A stretch of 64,000 bases of DNA from CAWCWN01 sp963799245 (lineage in GTDB: Bacteria > Chloroflexota > Ktedonobacteria > Ktedonobacterales > Ktedonobacteraceae): positions 496,001-560,000 of the forward strand of contig CAWCWN010000003.1 of assembly GCA_963799245.1 (NCBI GenBank), read 5' to 3'. The position numbers and the translations under genes are program-made. The notes under the pieces are model-generated. The model had not been told where the DNA came from. It made no database searches and saw only the letters and a program-made list of their open reading frames with translations. Positions within the stretch are counted from its first letter, which is position 1. Every line of letters begins with the position of its first letter. This document shows, piece after piece, positions 8,880 to 17,772 of the stretch.

Positions 8880-9732
8880 ATGGTTACCCTCTCTTTTTTG
8901 GGGGCTGTCCCCTCACCTGTGAACTGATGTTGCAACAGGGAAGACAAAACAGCGGGAAAACGCACTATATGATCGGGCTAATATATTACTGACGATTGAG
9001 TGAAGCCCATGGCTTCAGTTTGCCTCGCACGAACGCTAATTATGAATGAGTCCAAAAAGGCTGGCCTCTTTCTCGCTAGTGGAGTGAAAGAACCAGCCCA
9101 TTCCTACATTGCTGAGGGTGTCTCGCGATTTGATGATGTGATGCACCTTGCTGATGCCCCTGCAATGTTTCAATCAGTCCTTTCAATATCAAATTGTTTC
9201 ATCGGAGGCAAGAAACAGACGCCCTCTGGCCCCACTACTAACCTACGTCTTCGTGACAAAGCCAAGCTTAAAACATTGCTGGTAATGTTAGCATACCGTA
9301 CAGATATGCGACTGTCAAGAGCAGGACCCTGCCTATTCGCAGAGTGGTGTGAAGAGACTGTGAAGATCCTCAAGCGGCATTACCTGTCCTGTGAGATCAA
9401 CGTCATGGGCGCGCCGATCCCGGCATTCAGCGCGCGCGCCACTGCACGAGGTTGCCAAAATGATCGACATGCACAACGCGCAAAGAGAGATCTGTTAAAC
9501 AATACACAGAAATTACTCTCTCCACCAGCACATGTCAATGGTACCGTTATCTATCCCTGTGAAAGATATGTGTGCTATACTAGCGCAGTGAAGCTATGTA
9601 GATGCGGTGCCCTTCAACCAACTCGCGCCCTCTACAGATCTAAGCGCTGCTACCTTAAAAGAGCAGAGCCACTAGCAATTACCGCTACATTTTTCAGAGC
9701 ACAGTGCCTCGATGTATGGGAGTAAGGAAGAG
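8880..9732. other. Long intergenic region between prkA and the receiver-like gene
   Basis: About 850 bases with lower GC than the genes around it. It should hold the prkA promoter (minus) and a plus-strand promoter; a -10-like TATACT lies at 9576-9581 without a clear -35. An imperfect hairpin (GGCTGG...CCAGCC, 9059-9098) is present. The plus-strand open frame across it has no family resemblance, no good ribosome site and unusual composition, so I do not call it a gene. A decayed gene cannot be excluded. Confidence 0.4.
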
Positions 9733-10872
9733 ATGGATTATTCAGCAGGGACAGGGAGACAATATAAAAGCCAGGCCTCGCCTGATGCAAATCAGCTTCC
9801 GCCTGCCCCTGCAAACTCCATGCGAGCACGGGCATATGCCGCGAGTGGAGGGAATGCAGGTATGAATATAAGTGCAGGCGCACCTCACATTCTTCTTTTC
9901 GAACGAGATCAGCAGCTTGTGGGGTTGCTTTCGAGTGAGTTACAGTTGGCAGGCTTCGAATGCCATACAGCACGTACAGCTGTGGAAGTCTTTGATGCCA
10001 TTGCCCGCTATCCAATTCGTCTGGTCCTGGTCAACCTGGCTCAGGCTGCGACGGCGCGACGTGAGTTCTGGGTCGCCCTCGATACGCAACGCAGAGGCAG
10101 AGGCATCCAGGTCTTTACGTTCCATTGCACAAATCTCGCCGGCTATGGCCCCGCCAGCGAGGATGACGAAGAACGAACCCATGCCGTGGTGGCCGACATG
10201 GAAGTTGACAGTGTGATGGGCATCATGAACATGGTCAATGCCATACGCTCAAGAATGGCGGCAAACACAGGGACCATGCCCAGGAGTGGGGGTCCGTCTG
10301 CGGCGCAGGTCACCGCCCCTGTCCCCTCGCTACCAACCGACAATCCAGGTCAGGTCATCCGGGGTACCGTCCCCACCAATCCTTTACCGGTGGGGACGAC
10401 GGATGGCCTTCGCTCAAGCGCGGCAAATTATACGGATAAAATTCGTGCAGTTATCTATCCAAATCAGCGCTCCTGGAATACGCCTGCGGCACATGACACC
10501 AGTGGCAATGGCGCTCAATACGCTCCGCTGCGAGAGCAGCAATACCAGCAGCAGCCATTGCCGGAGACGCCGTGGGGCGCGCGCAATCCGGCGCCTATGC
10601 CCCCTCCCCAGCAGTTTGACGCGAGCTATGGACCGGTCAGGCGGCAATTGAGCGACCCGGGGCTGCCAAAGGAGTCGAGCCTGGCCCAACTTTCCCGCAT
10701 GCTACAGGAACATCGATCCTCTAATCTGGATGAATTCCCCCAGCGCAATAGCACTGATGCCGGCAATGCAGGCGCTCCTTTGCAGGAAGATACCGCACTA
10801 CACCAGCGCGTCCGCCCCCCCACCAACGATATGCCCATCAGCTCCATACCCCTGCGTGCCTCGCCGATTTAG
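9733..10872 (+). CDS. Degenerate response-regulator receiver protein, ends at an in-frame amber codon
   Basis: About 379 residues from the ATG at 9733, which follows AAGGAAGAG; an earlier in-frame ATG at 9712 lacks a ribosome site. A receiver-like domain covers about residues 50-165 (HILLFERDQQLVGLLSSELQLAG ... YPIRLVLVNLAQAAT). The usual acidic pair is Glu-Arg-Asp here and the phosphoacceptor Asp is replaced by Asn (LVLVNL), so phosphorylation is doubtful. The rest is a low-complexity Pro/Gln/Ser-rich linker. The frame ends at TAG (10870-10872), and the same frame continues at once with the next CDS, so these two are likely one gene of about 660 codons split by a nonsense base. Confidence 0.7.
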   Translation: MDYSAGTGRQYKSQASPDANQLPPAPANSMRARAYAASGGNAGMNISAGAPHILLFERDQQLVGLLSSELQLAGFECHTARTAVEVFDAIARYPIRLVLVNLAQAATARREFWVALDTQRRGRGIQVFTFHCTNLAGYGPASEDDEERTHAVVADMEVDSVMGIMNMVNAIRSRMAANTGTMPRSGGPSAAQVTAPVPSLPTDNPGQVIRGTVPTNPLPVGTTDGLRSSAANYTDKIRAVIYPNQRSWNTPAAHDTSGNGAQYAPLREQQYQQQPLPETPWGARNPAPMPPPQQFDASYGPVRRQLSDPGLPKESSLAQLSRMLQEHRSSNLDEFPQRNSTDAGNAGAPLQEDTALHQRVRPPTNDMPISSIPLRASPI

Positions 10873-10875
10873 GAC

Positions 10876-11709
10876 ATGCCTGTCGAGCGCAGCGCCGGCA
10901 ATCAAAGCGAAATGCCTACTGCGCTACATACAAAGTGGCATGAAGAGCCCATAGCGGCTCAATATACGCAGTCGCCCCTTGCTCCACCACTGGCATCCCT
11001 GGGCATGACTACCGCCGCCGCACCGCTTCCAACTCCCGAAGAAGGGAAGAACCCGTTTACTCCTCCCGTCGAGTCGCCTGCGGCCTACAATGCGGCGCTC
11101 TCGCCAGAACTTGCTAAGGCAGCGCTGGTCCCGGCTCCCCCGCGGCCCCCCCTGGCCGCCGCCAATACCCGCCAGCAAGAAGAACAGGCTACACGCTACA
11201 GCGAGCAGCCGGAGCAGGGACAAGCGGAGCAGCAAATTCAGTTGGCCGCCATGCCTGCCTCACCGCGCGCACCTGACAATGCGCTCCTGCTTGACATTAT
11301 GCAGAGCCTGCCGCCTATGTCATCACCCCCTCCTCAGCCGCAGCAAACCCAGGCTCACAATGGACGCGCGACCCGTTCACTGGGCAGCGTCTTGCTCGAA
11401 GGACACCTGGTGCCACAAAGTCGCCTCGAAGTCGCACAAGGCATCCAGCGCATGTTGAGTGGCGTCGATATGAATTACCAGCTTGGCGAAATCTTGCTGA
11501 TGTTTAAGTTGCTCACGCCCGACCAGTTGCTAGCGGCCAGCCTTGTGAGCTACGGCTTAATTACAACCACCCAGATCAGCGCCCTTGGACGTATTCGCCA
11601 GGAGCTGCACTCGATCGGGTTGGAGTATGATCTGGAGAGCCTGGTTATCCTCTTCCGCATCCTCACCTCGGAACAGCTGCGCGAGGTGCGCACAGTCTGG
11701 TCAGGCTAA
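10876..11709 (+). CDS. C-terminal part of the receiver-like protein (T2SSE-N-like repeats)
   Basis: 277 residues in the same frame as the preceding gene, three bases after its TAG. There is no convincing ribosome site before the ATG at 10876, which supports it being the continuation of one protein. The first 165 residues are a Pro/Ala/Gln-rich linker. The last 105 residues fold differently: two repeats beginning LGSVLLEGHLVPQSRLEVA and LGEILLMFKLLTPDQLLAA resemble the N-terminal helical domain of type II secretion/pilus ATPases, a domain that binds cyclic di-GMP in some members (MshEN). The binding residues are not obviously kept. Role unknown; a regulatory or scaffold protein is plausible. 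Confidence 0.6.
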   Translation: MPVERSAGNQSEMPTALHTKWHEEPIAAQYTQSPLAPPLASLGMTTAAAPLPTPEEGKNPFTPPVESPAAYNAALSPELAKAALVPAPPRPPLAAANTRQQEEQATRYSEQPEQGQAEQQIQLAAMPASPRAPDNALLLDIMQSLPPMSSPPPQPQQTQAHNGRATRSLGSVLLEGHLVPQSRLEVAQGIQRMLSGVDMNYQLGEILLMFKLLTPDQLLAASLVSYGLITTTQISALGRIRQELHSIGLEYDLESLVILFRILTSEQLREVRTVWSG

Positions 11710-11802
11710 CGCTCTTTAATTTAGCACACATGGGACACACCGGACCCGGCTCAGGGCATCCCACTTCTTTCTATGCTATGATAGAGTTATATCCGCGGCC
11801 AG

Positions 11803-13188
11803 TTACGCAGAGTGAAGGCTTCTGCGCATCTCTCCTGGTCCGCCCGCTATGGCGTCAGGTGCTCGCAGGCGCTCGATCTGAGCGCCTAGCAGGCGGAGTT
11901 TGACGTCTAGCTTCTCATAGCCTCGCTCGATATGTTCGATGCCGTACACCCGCGAGGTACCCCCGGCGCAGAGGGCCGCCAGGATATAAGAGCAACCAGC
12001 GCGAATATCCGGAATGTCCAGGCGCGTGCCGTGCAGAGGGGTGGGGCCGCGGACGACGCAGCTATGCGCAAATTGCTTTTCGCGGAAGCGGCATTGTATC
12101 TCACCCAGGCATTTGGTATACAGGCCAATATGAGCGCCCATTTCTTGCAGGGCAGTGGTATAGCCAAAACGGTCCTCGTAGATGGTTTCGTGAACGACCG
12201 ACATCCCCCCCACCTGGGTCAGGAGAACCGTGAAAGGCTGCTGCCAATCGGTCATAAAGCCGGGATGAACGTCGGTCTCCAGGGCGATCGCGGGCGGCGG
12301 CTGCCTCGTATTGCCAAAAAAACGAATGCCTTCATCATCAATTTCAAAAGGCAGGCGCATTTTCGAAAGCGTATTCAGGAAAGTCAGCAGGGTATCTTGC
12401 TGAGCGCCGCGCAGGTAGACATCGCCTTGCGTAAGATAGGCGGCGATCGCCAGGGATACCGCTTCATTGCGATCGCTCAGCAGCGTATGGCTCGCGCCGT
12501 GCAGGCTCTCCACACCCTCAAGCAGGATACGGCGATCGGCCTTGATTTCGATGATGGCGCCCATTTTCTGCAAAAACTTGATCAGGTCGATGATTTCCGG
12601 TTCCATGGCCGCGTTCTGGATCACAGTCACCCCTCTGGCAAGAGACGCGCTAATCAGAAAGTTCTCCGTCGCCATCACACTGGGAAAGGGCAGGTGGATG
12701 GTGGCCCCTTTCAAGCCGCGAGGAGCAGTAATATTGTAGCGCCGATCTCGCTCGACCACCTCTGCCCCCATCTGACGCAGGCCGTTAATGTGAAAATCAA
12801 GCGGTCGCGGTCCAATACGGTCGCCGCCCGGTATGGGAATATCTGCCTCACCACAGCGGTGGAGCAGCGGCCCCGCCGTGATAATTGCCATACGATTGAG
12901 CCCACCGACCTCGGTTGAGACCACAGAACTATTGATACCAGGTGTCGCAAGCGTAAGAGTATGATCGTCGAGATGAATGCGAGAGCCCATATCACGACAA
13001 AGAGACAGCGTCAGTTCAAGGTCACCGATCAAAGGGACGTTGCGCAAAATGCAGGTTTCGTCGGTCAATAGCGAGGCAACAATCATTTTAGTGACAGCAT
13101 TTTTAGCACCACTGAGGCCTACTTCTCCATACAGCGGCGTGCCGCCCTTGATCAAATAACAGGGGGCATCCTTTTTATCATAAACCAT
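11803..13188 (-). CDS. murA: UDP-N-acetylglucosamine 1-carboxyvinyltransferase MurA, Cys-to-Asp variant
   Basis: First committed step of peptidoglycan synthesis: transfer of enolpyruvate from PEP to UDP-GlcNAc, in the cytoplasm. The 461-residue protein shows the lysine motif SGAKNAV (residues 26-32), RIGPRPLDFHINGL for substrate binding, and DIRAGCSYILAALCAGG near the C-terminus. The catalytic-loop Cys (Cys115 in E. coli, motif GGCAIG) is Asp123 here (PGGDRIGPRP). The same Cys-to-Asp change is known in mycobacterial and chlamydial MurA, where it gives fosfomycin resistance. The C-terminal 30 residues after GYEKLDVKL are longer than usual. The ATG follows AAGGA. It is 33 bases downstream of the FAD enzyme on the same strand. 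Confidence 0.9.
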   Translation of the reverse strand: MVYDKKDAPCYLIKGGTPLYGEVGLSGAKNAVTKMIVASLLTDETCILRNVPLIGDLELTLSLCRDMGSRIHLDDHTLTLATPGINSSVVSTEVGGLNRMAIITAGPLLHRCGEADIPIPGGDRIGPRPLDFHINGLRQMGAEVVERDRRYNITAPRGLKGATIHLPFPSVMATENFLISASLARGVTVIQNAAMEPEIIDLIKFLQKMGAIIEIKADRRILLEGVESLHGASHTLLSDRNEAVSLAIAAYLTQGDVYLRGAQQDTLLTFLNTLSKMRLPFEIDDEGIRFFGNTRQPPPAIALETDVHPGFMTDWQQPFTVLLTQVGGMSVVHETIYEDRFGYTTALQEMGAHIGLYTKCLGEIQCRFREKQFAHSCVVRGPTPLHGTRLDIPDIRAGCSYILAALCAGGTSRVYGIEHIERGYEKLDVKLRLLGAQIERLRAPDAIAGGPGEMRRSLHSA

Positions 13189-13221
13189 CTACATTACATT
13201 TCCTTAAAAATTGTCAAAGCC

Positions 13222-14682
13222 TCAAGCTTTCCCGGAGTTGCCTGGCGCCTCCCATAACCAGTGCAAAGCGTTGAGGCGAGACGGACGGAGAGATAGTTCG
13301 CGCCGGGCATGCCGGGAGGGGCGCTGTCGTAATGAATGTGGGGTACGACCTCTGAGATTCCCCTTCCCTCCTTCAGTCGTGTCGAAGAGATCGAGAAACT
13401 GATTGACGCTTTGAGCAACCCCTTCAACCATCAAATATCCCGTTGGCTTCACGGCATCCCCCACCAGGTAAAGGCCCTGGACATCCGTGGAGGGCGCCAC
13501 GTCCTCACCCTGTGCGATGCGATTCACCGGCCACTCACCACGGTAGGCGCTCATCGTAAGGACGCGGCAGTGCTTCTCAAAGGTTTCGCCAAACAGCATA
13601 TGCAGGTCGGCCAGTGCCAGCGCCTTTTCCTCCTCAATGTCGTCGCTGCGCATAACCTGATGGCTGATCAAAAGATGCTTGCCGGCCGGGGCGAGACGCG
13701 AATCACTGTTGGTCGGCTGCACCATGCCTGCGATACGCTGCGTATCCAGGCAATACATAATGCCTTTATGAGGTATTAACGAGACATCACTGAGGATATG
13801 TACCTTCAGCCCTATAGCCTCCTGTAGATCCCCATCGTGCTTCTTCAATACATCGGCCTGCTTAACCTGCTGGTTATTGAGCAGGGCGGACGTGGCACGC
13901 GGCCCTATATCACTGACCACCAGGGGAGCGGAGAGCAGGCGCTCCTCGCCGCTGGCTTTATCGCGCACGCGCACGCCGCTGACACAACCATCCGAGCAGA
14001 GCACCTGCAAGACGTTGTGGCGCAGGTGCAGTTCCACGCCCTGTGCGCTGAGACGCTGCTCTAATGCAGAGGTCAGGGCGGCGCAGCCGCCTTCGACGAT
14101 ACCAGGAGCTCCATAGCGCAGCATATTCTTGGTCGTCGCGATCACCTCGGCGGTCGTGACCTGCTGCAGTTCAAGACTGAGGGCAAAACGTGAGATGCGC
14201 TCGAAGAAAGCCCGTAACTCCTGGTTGCGCTTGACGTCGATATGGCGCTCTAGCCAGGTAGCAAAAGACAGGTTGCGCTCCGCTGCAGGCAGTTTGCGCA
14301 AAAACATAAGATAGCCTATACGAGCGAACCAGAAGAACTGGCGCGGCCCCAGAAACCTTAAGACGCCCAGCAGCCCGCGCGAACGATACTGCTTGCCATG
14401 CACATGGAAGGAGGCAAAGACATCCGCATCAAAAAAGTGGTGGGGGATGTGGAGACGTCGCAACATAGCGGCCAGCACGCCACTGCTGCCAAAAGGCACC
14501 ATGTGGACGGCACCGCTACTGACCTGGACGCCCTGGTATGTTTTGGCGGTGAAGCGCCCACCACAATGAGGTAGTCGCTCTAACACTACAACCCGTTTAC
14601 TGCGCTGTGATAATTGCGCGGCGCTGAGCAGGCCGCCCAGACCCGCACCGATGACGATCGCGTCATACGTTTGTTCTTGCAT
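13222..14682 (-). CDS. FAD-dependent oxidoreductase, phytoene-desaturase-like
   Basis: A 486-residue flavoprotein starting at ATG 14682 (AGGA 11 bases upstream); a longer start at 14730 adds 16 residues and is less likely. Residues 7-30 form the FAD-binding Rossmann motif (AIVIGAGLGGLLSAAQL) followed by LERLPHCGGRF; the C-terminal FAD motif GLYLVGDAVKPTGYLMVEGVAQS is present. This pattern is shared by phytoene desaturases, CrtI-like isomerases and related amine oxidase-type enzymes; the substrate cannot be told. After DLFDTTEGGKGN the last 45 residues are Arg-rich and unlike the family, and an alternative frame is also open there, so the C-terminus may be altered by a frameshift. Operon with murA is likely. 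Confidence 0.8.
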   Translation of the reverse strand: MQEQTYDAIVIGAGLGGLLSAAQLSQRSKRVVVLERLPHCGGRFTAKTYQGVQVSSGAVHMVPFGSSGVLAAMLRRLHIPHHFFDADVFASFHVHGKQYRSRGLLGVLRFLGPRQFFWFARIGYLMFLRKLPAAERNLSFATWLERHIDVKRNQELRAFFERISRFALSLELQQVTTAEVIATTKNMLRYGAPGIVEGGCAALTSALEQRLSAQGVELHLRHNVLQVLCSDGCVSGVRVRDKASGEERLLSAPLVVSDIGPRATSALLNNQQVKQADVLKKHDGDLQEAIGLKVHILSDVSLIPHKGIMYCLDTQRIAGMVQPTNSDSRLAPAGKHLLISHQVMRSDDIEEEKALALADLHMLFGETFEKHCRVLTMSAYRGEWPVNRIAQGEDVAPSTDVQGLYLVGDAVKPTGYLMVEGVAQSVNQFLDLFDTTEGGKGNLRGRTPHSLRQRPSRHARRELSLRPSRLNALHWLWEAPGNSGKA

Positions 14683-14944
14683 GGCAATATATCCTGTGAA
14701 ATGTAAACCCTCAGTAAAGAAGCATAACATACTTTGTTACGTTTAGACAAACAAGGGGGACCCATTTCATTGTATGGTAGCGAGTAAGATGCTACCCGTG
14801 CTGGAAGACGCGCTGCTCGGCCGGCGCTGGGAACAAGGTCTCGTCAACCTGTGCCCGGCAAACGTGGCGGGGAGCGCACCACGTTCACCTCTCGCTATTT
14901 GACCAACACCACGGTGCGAGCACAAGAAAACGGCCCGGGCCTGT

Positions 14945-15580
14945 TTATTGGGTACTGCTGCCCCAGAGAACATCCATTACACCATCATAGGAGCGCTTGA
15001 GGTTTTCGTAGAGGTTGGCATTCTCAATGGCCAGGGCCGAGAGACTGGCGAGGACTGTGAGAAAATGGACATCTTCCTCGGCAAAAACCCGGAGCTCGTC
15101 ACTATAGACGCGCATCACACCGATAGCCTTGCCATGTACCTCCAGGGGCACGCACAGCACGGATACGATACCCTCTATCCTGGCAGCTTCCTGGTATTGA
15201 AAACGGCTATCTGTGCTGACATCCGGAATAATAACGGTCGAGCCACCCAACGCTTCGCTGTCGATCGGGCTGCGTTCAACATCCACAGGCCCCTTGGCCA
15301 GGTAGTCATCGCTCAGGCCATAGACGGCGCTCAAGCGGAGCTGGCCGCTCCGTTCGTCGAGTAAACGCAGAGCGCAGGCTCTGACCTGCATGGCCAGCGT
15401 GATGCTGGTGACAACACTCTGGAGGACCTGGTCCAGTTCAAGGCTGGAGGAGATGGTCAGCGCCGCCTGGTACAGCGCTGTATAGTAATCCCTATGAGAA
15501 CGTGCCGCGGGACTGGTCCTGGCAACAGCAGGACTGGTCCCGCTGTTGCCGGGGCCAGTCGCCTGAGGGTTTGTGGTCAT
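14945..15580 (-). CDS. GAF domain protein
   Basis: A 211-residue cytosolic protein with a single GAF domain at about residues 32-195. Visible landmarks are the helix ALYQAALTISSSLELDQVLQSVV, the sheet segment ALRLLDERSGQLRLSAVYGLS, and the C-terminal ENANLYENLK helix. GAF domains bind small ligands or chromophores; no Cys in the usual bilin position is obvious. No output domain is fused, so it may sense for a separate partner. The N-terminal 28 residues are Ser/Pro/Thr-rich and disordered. The ATG follows GGAGG. It is alone, with 225 bases to the Usp gene and 260 to the FAD enzyme. Confidence 0.85.
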   Translation of the reverse strand: MTTNPQATGPGNSGTSPAVARTSPAARSHRDYYTALYQAALTISSSLELDQVLQSVVTSITLAMQVRACALRLLDERSGQLRLSAVYGLSDDYLAKGPVDVERSPIDSEALGGSTVIIPDVSTDSRFQYQEAARIEGIVSVLCVPLEVHGKAIGVMRVYSDELRVFAEEDVHFLTVLASLSALAIENANLYENLKRSYDGVMDVLWGSSTQ

Positions 15581-15805
15581 CAGTCAATTCCTCCCTGGCT
15601 AAGTAAACACACCAGCGCGTGCGAGACGGGCTACGTACAATCAATACTGTTTCGATGCGCTCTTAATAGTATAGCCATTATACCATAAGATCTGTGTGCA
15701 GAAGCGAGGCTGAAAGAAATAAAGCAGGGTGCCCCATTGGTCGTGCGCAGGCCGATGGGGTGCAGGCTAAATACAATGCAAACGCGCGAAATTTCCATGC
15801 CTGCG

Positions 15806-16306
15806 TCATATATTTTTCTGTAGCGGGTCCTGGACAACCCAGACGCGGCATGGCGCATTAGACAGAACATAAGGCACAGTTTTGCCTAGGTCGCTATACA
15901 CCTTGTGCGGATCACGTACCAGACCCAGCATAATGAGCGCGCAGTTGTGATCTCTAGCCTCGTCAACAATGGCCGGCCCGGCATCACGGGCCTGGACAAC
16001 TTCCGCAACAGCGTCACAACCAGCATCTTCAGCGATAGTTAAGGCATCGGTCAGCAATTTATCAGCCTCTTCGGACTCTTTCGTCAGGACAGCTTTAAGC
16101 GGCAGCGTGCGGGGTACCTCGATCACATGGACAAGGTGAACTCTGCGCTTGGCCTTTTTTGCCATCAGGCATGCCAGGCGAACCAGCTCATTATCAAGCT
16201 TTTTGCCATCAACAATGACGGCAATATCACCTGTCGCGCCAACACCTGGAGCAGTTTTACTTACTTCTGTCTCTTCCCTGGCCCTTGGTCGCCATAAGTG
16301 AACCAT
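15806..16306 (-). CDS. Universal stress protein (UspA family)
   Basis: A 166-residue single Usp domain protein. The core starts at about residue 25 (DIAVIVDGKKLDNELVRLACLMAKK) and continues with RVHLVHVIEVP and DHNCALIMLGLVRD. The classical ATP-binding motif Gly-x2-Gly-x9-Gly-Ser is not clear (LGLVRDPHKVYSDLGKTVPYVLSNAPCRVWVVQ), so nucleotide binding is uncertain. Usp proteins help survival under starvation and other stress. The ATG follows GGGAGG. It is monocistronic as far as I can see, with 300 bases upstream. Confidence 0.85.
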   Translation of the reverse strand: MVHLWRPRAREETEVSKTAPGVGATGDIAVIVDGKKLDNELVRLACLMAKKAKRRVHLVHVIEVPRTLPLKAVLTKESEEADKLLTDALTIAEDAGCDAVAEVVQARDAGPAIVDEARDHNCALIMLGLVRDPHKVYSDLGKTVPYVLSNAPCRVWVVQDPLQKNI

Positions 16307-16574
16307 AACGTCTCCCTTCCCGGTGGATGATGATAAAACAGCATCATTCTAGCATTCATCAGTTTTCGGCTTCTTCAGCAGAGCGTCCTGGATGCATTCC
16401 ACTCAGGTTAGATTGATTCTATATCCTAAAAACGGTAGAGTCAATGGCAGTTTTAACCAACAAAGTTTGTAGCACCTATTACAAACGTATTTATGTCTAT
16501 ATACTATACGTTCAAGTGGATAGCTGCGGTTTTGTGGCGCGCCGCGCAGGGAGGGGAAAGAACAGGCTTGCAAT

Positions 16575-16610
16575 CCCTTGCAGGCCCCGCGCGCGCGGGG
16601 CCTGCAAGGG
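16575..16610 (-). terminator. 36-bp perfect palindrome at the end of clpS
   Basis: Positions 16575-16610 are a perfect inverted repeat: CCCTTGCAGGCCCCGCGC and its exact reverse complement meet at 16592/16593 without a loop base. It abuts the clpS stop codon (TAA read at 16613-16611). On the minus strand only a short T-rich tract follows. It probably works as a strong 3' hairpin; see the related hairpins elsewhere in the window. Confidence 0.7.
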
Positions 16611-16919
16611 TTATTCGGGTTCGATCGTAGCGGTCAGACCATAGCTCAGCAGGCGCTCCTGGTAAAATTCGGCGGTTTCTTTGGGACACACCGCGGCGAT
16701 GGCGCTGCCGGTCAGGTGAGCCGTCAGCATGATGCGCTCGGCCTCAGGTTGAGAGAGGTTGTTGATAGAGTGCAGTAAGACGAAGATGACGTAGTTCATC
16801 TCATTGTAGTCATCGTCATGCAGGACTACTCTATAGGGAGGGAGAAGTTTTGCTCGCAAACGCAGCAGTTCTTCCGTATCAACCTGGGACAGGGATGATA
16901 ATAATTGTTCATAAGACAT
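16611..16919 (-). CDS. clpS: ATP-dependent Clp protease adaptor ClpS
   Basis: ClpS delivers N-end-rule substrates to ClpAP/ClpCP. The protein is 102 residues if read from ATG 16919, which follows GGAG; the longer frame adds a hydrophobic run without a ribosome site. The core starts YRVVLHDDDYNEMNYVIFVLL, matching the family's Asp-Asp-x-x-x-Met pattern that forms the substrate pocket, followed by AERIMLTAHLTGSAIAAVCPKETAEFYQERLLSYGL, where the canonical His of the clamp region is in the TAHLTG segment. No clp ATPase gene is adjacent. The gene is monocistronic and ends in a large palindrome. Confidence 0.88.
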   Translation of the reverse strand: MSYEQLLSSLSQVDTEELLRLRAKLLPPYRVVLHDDDYNEMNYVIFVLLHSINNLSQPEAERIMLTAHLTGSAIAAVCPKETAEFYQERLLSYGLTATIEPE

Positions 16920-17079
16920 GGCGAGGCAAACTCCGCTAATCATCATAGAAAAATAGTAAAGAAGTAGAATACAGAACTCTAACACTATTGTAAACGAGAG
17001 ACCTAGAGATTACTAGTTTTGTAGAAAACAGTCCTAGCGGTGATAGCGGCGATGCGTAAATTGGAGGTGGAAAGGAAGG

Positions 17080-17112
17080 GCTTCCTGGTTATCGGGCCGG
17101 TAACCAGGAAGC
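17080..17112 (-). terminator. Terminator after the stress membrane protein gene
   Basis: A perfect 12-bp stem (GCTTCCTGGTTA with TAACCAGGAAGC, 9-base loop) lies six bases after the stop codon of the minus-strand gene at 17118. The minus-strand downstream sequence is pyrimidine-rich but has no pure T tract. Confidence 0.7.
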
Positions 17113-17117
17113 TCAAA

Positions 17118-17699
17118 TTACTCGCGGCGGCCGACGCTGCGATCAATCTTGCCCCCGTTGGTTAACAGAATGGCGCGAGCTCGCGACTTGCGGGCGACGT
17201 TCTCCGCGTCGGGTAAGCGTATGGCAACGACGTTTAAATCGCTTTGTAACGCCGGCCTGCTCGCCGCCTTCGCGCTGGACATATCCTGGCCAATTGCCCC
17301 CTGTACCCTCCCACGCTGCAGCAGGCCGATGGCCGCGCCCAGGATGACGCCGACAACAACGCCGGCGATGGTAGCACCTGGCTCGGGTACGGCCGCAAGC
17401 GCAAAGTGCGCCACAAAGAGAAGAAGGCCGAGGACCAGGCCGAAAACTACGGCCAGCAGGACGACCACGAGCGGGTTTGGCCCGCTACGGCGGGTCTGTA
17501 GAAAGACCGCGCTGCGATCGCGGTTAGGCCCATGTTCGCGAAACTCGCCGCCTCTTACCATGTTCGAGGCCAGGCGAAAAACTTCATCGTTACCAAAGCC
17601 CTCCTTAAGGAGTTTGCCTTCGGCCACCTGCGCCTTTGCTTCATCGTTGAAAACCGCCAACAGGTCGTAGTCGGCGAATTGTTGCTGCTGCTGTGACAT
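17118..17699 (-). CDS. General-stress-like membrane protein
   Basis: A 193-residue protein. The start at 17699 is preferred because AGGAG ends nine bases upstream; the frame extends six codons further but those contain this ribosome site. Residues 5-60 (FADYDLLAVFNDEAKAQVAE...GFGNDEVFRLA) resemble the N-terminal domain of YflT/general stress protein 17M-like proteins. Two hydrophobic, Gly-rich segments follow at about residues 75-98 and 103-122, then a cytosolic tail with a second short alpha/beta stretch (LNVVAIRLPDAENVARKSRAILL). Function not known; likely a stress-related small membrane protein. It lies 74 bases downstream of dnaA. Confidence 0.7.
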   Translation of the reverse strand: MSQQQQQFADYDLLAVFNDEAKAQVAEGKLLKEGFGNDEVFRLASNMVRGGEFREHGPNRDRSAVFLQTRRSGPNPLVVVLLAVVFGLVLGLLLFVAHFALAAVPEPGATIAGVVVGVILGAAIGLLQRGRVQGAIGQDMSSAKAASRPALQSDLNVVAIRLPDAENVARKSRARAILLTNGGKIDRSVGRRE

Positions 17700-17772
17700 G
17701 GGAAAAAGCTCCTGCAAATGACTATGGCTGACTGTCTATCTGTCTTCCACACCTATTATAACGAAAGGTAGA

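Noticed and set aside
9000..9725. Open plus-strand frame of 241 codons in the spacer before the receiver-like gene
   Set aside because: No ribosome site, no family resemblance, odd composition (many Cys and Arg), and it overlaps the start of the real gene.
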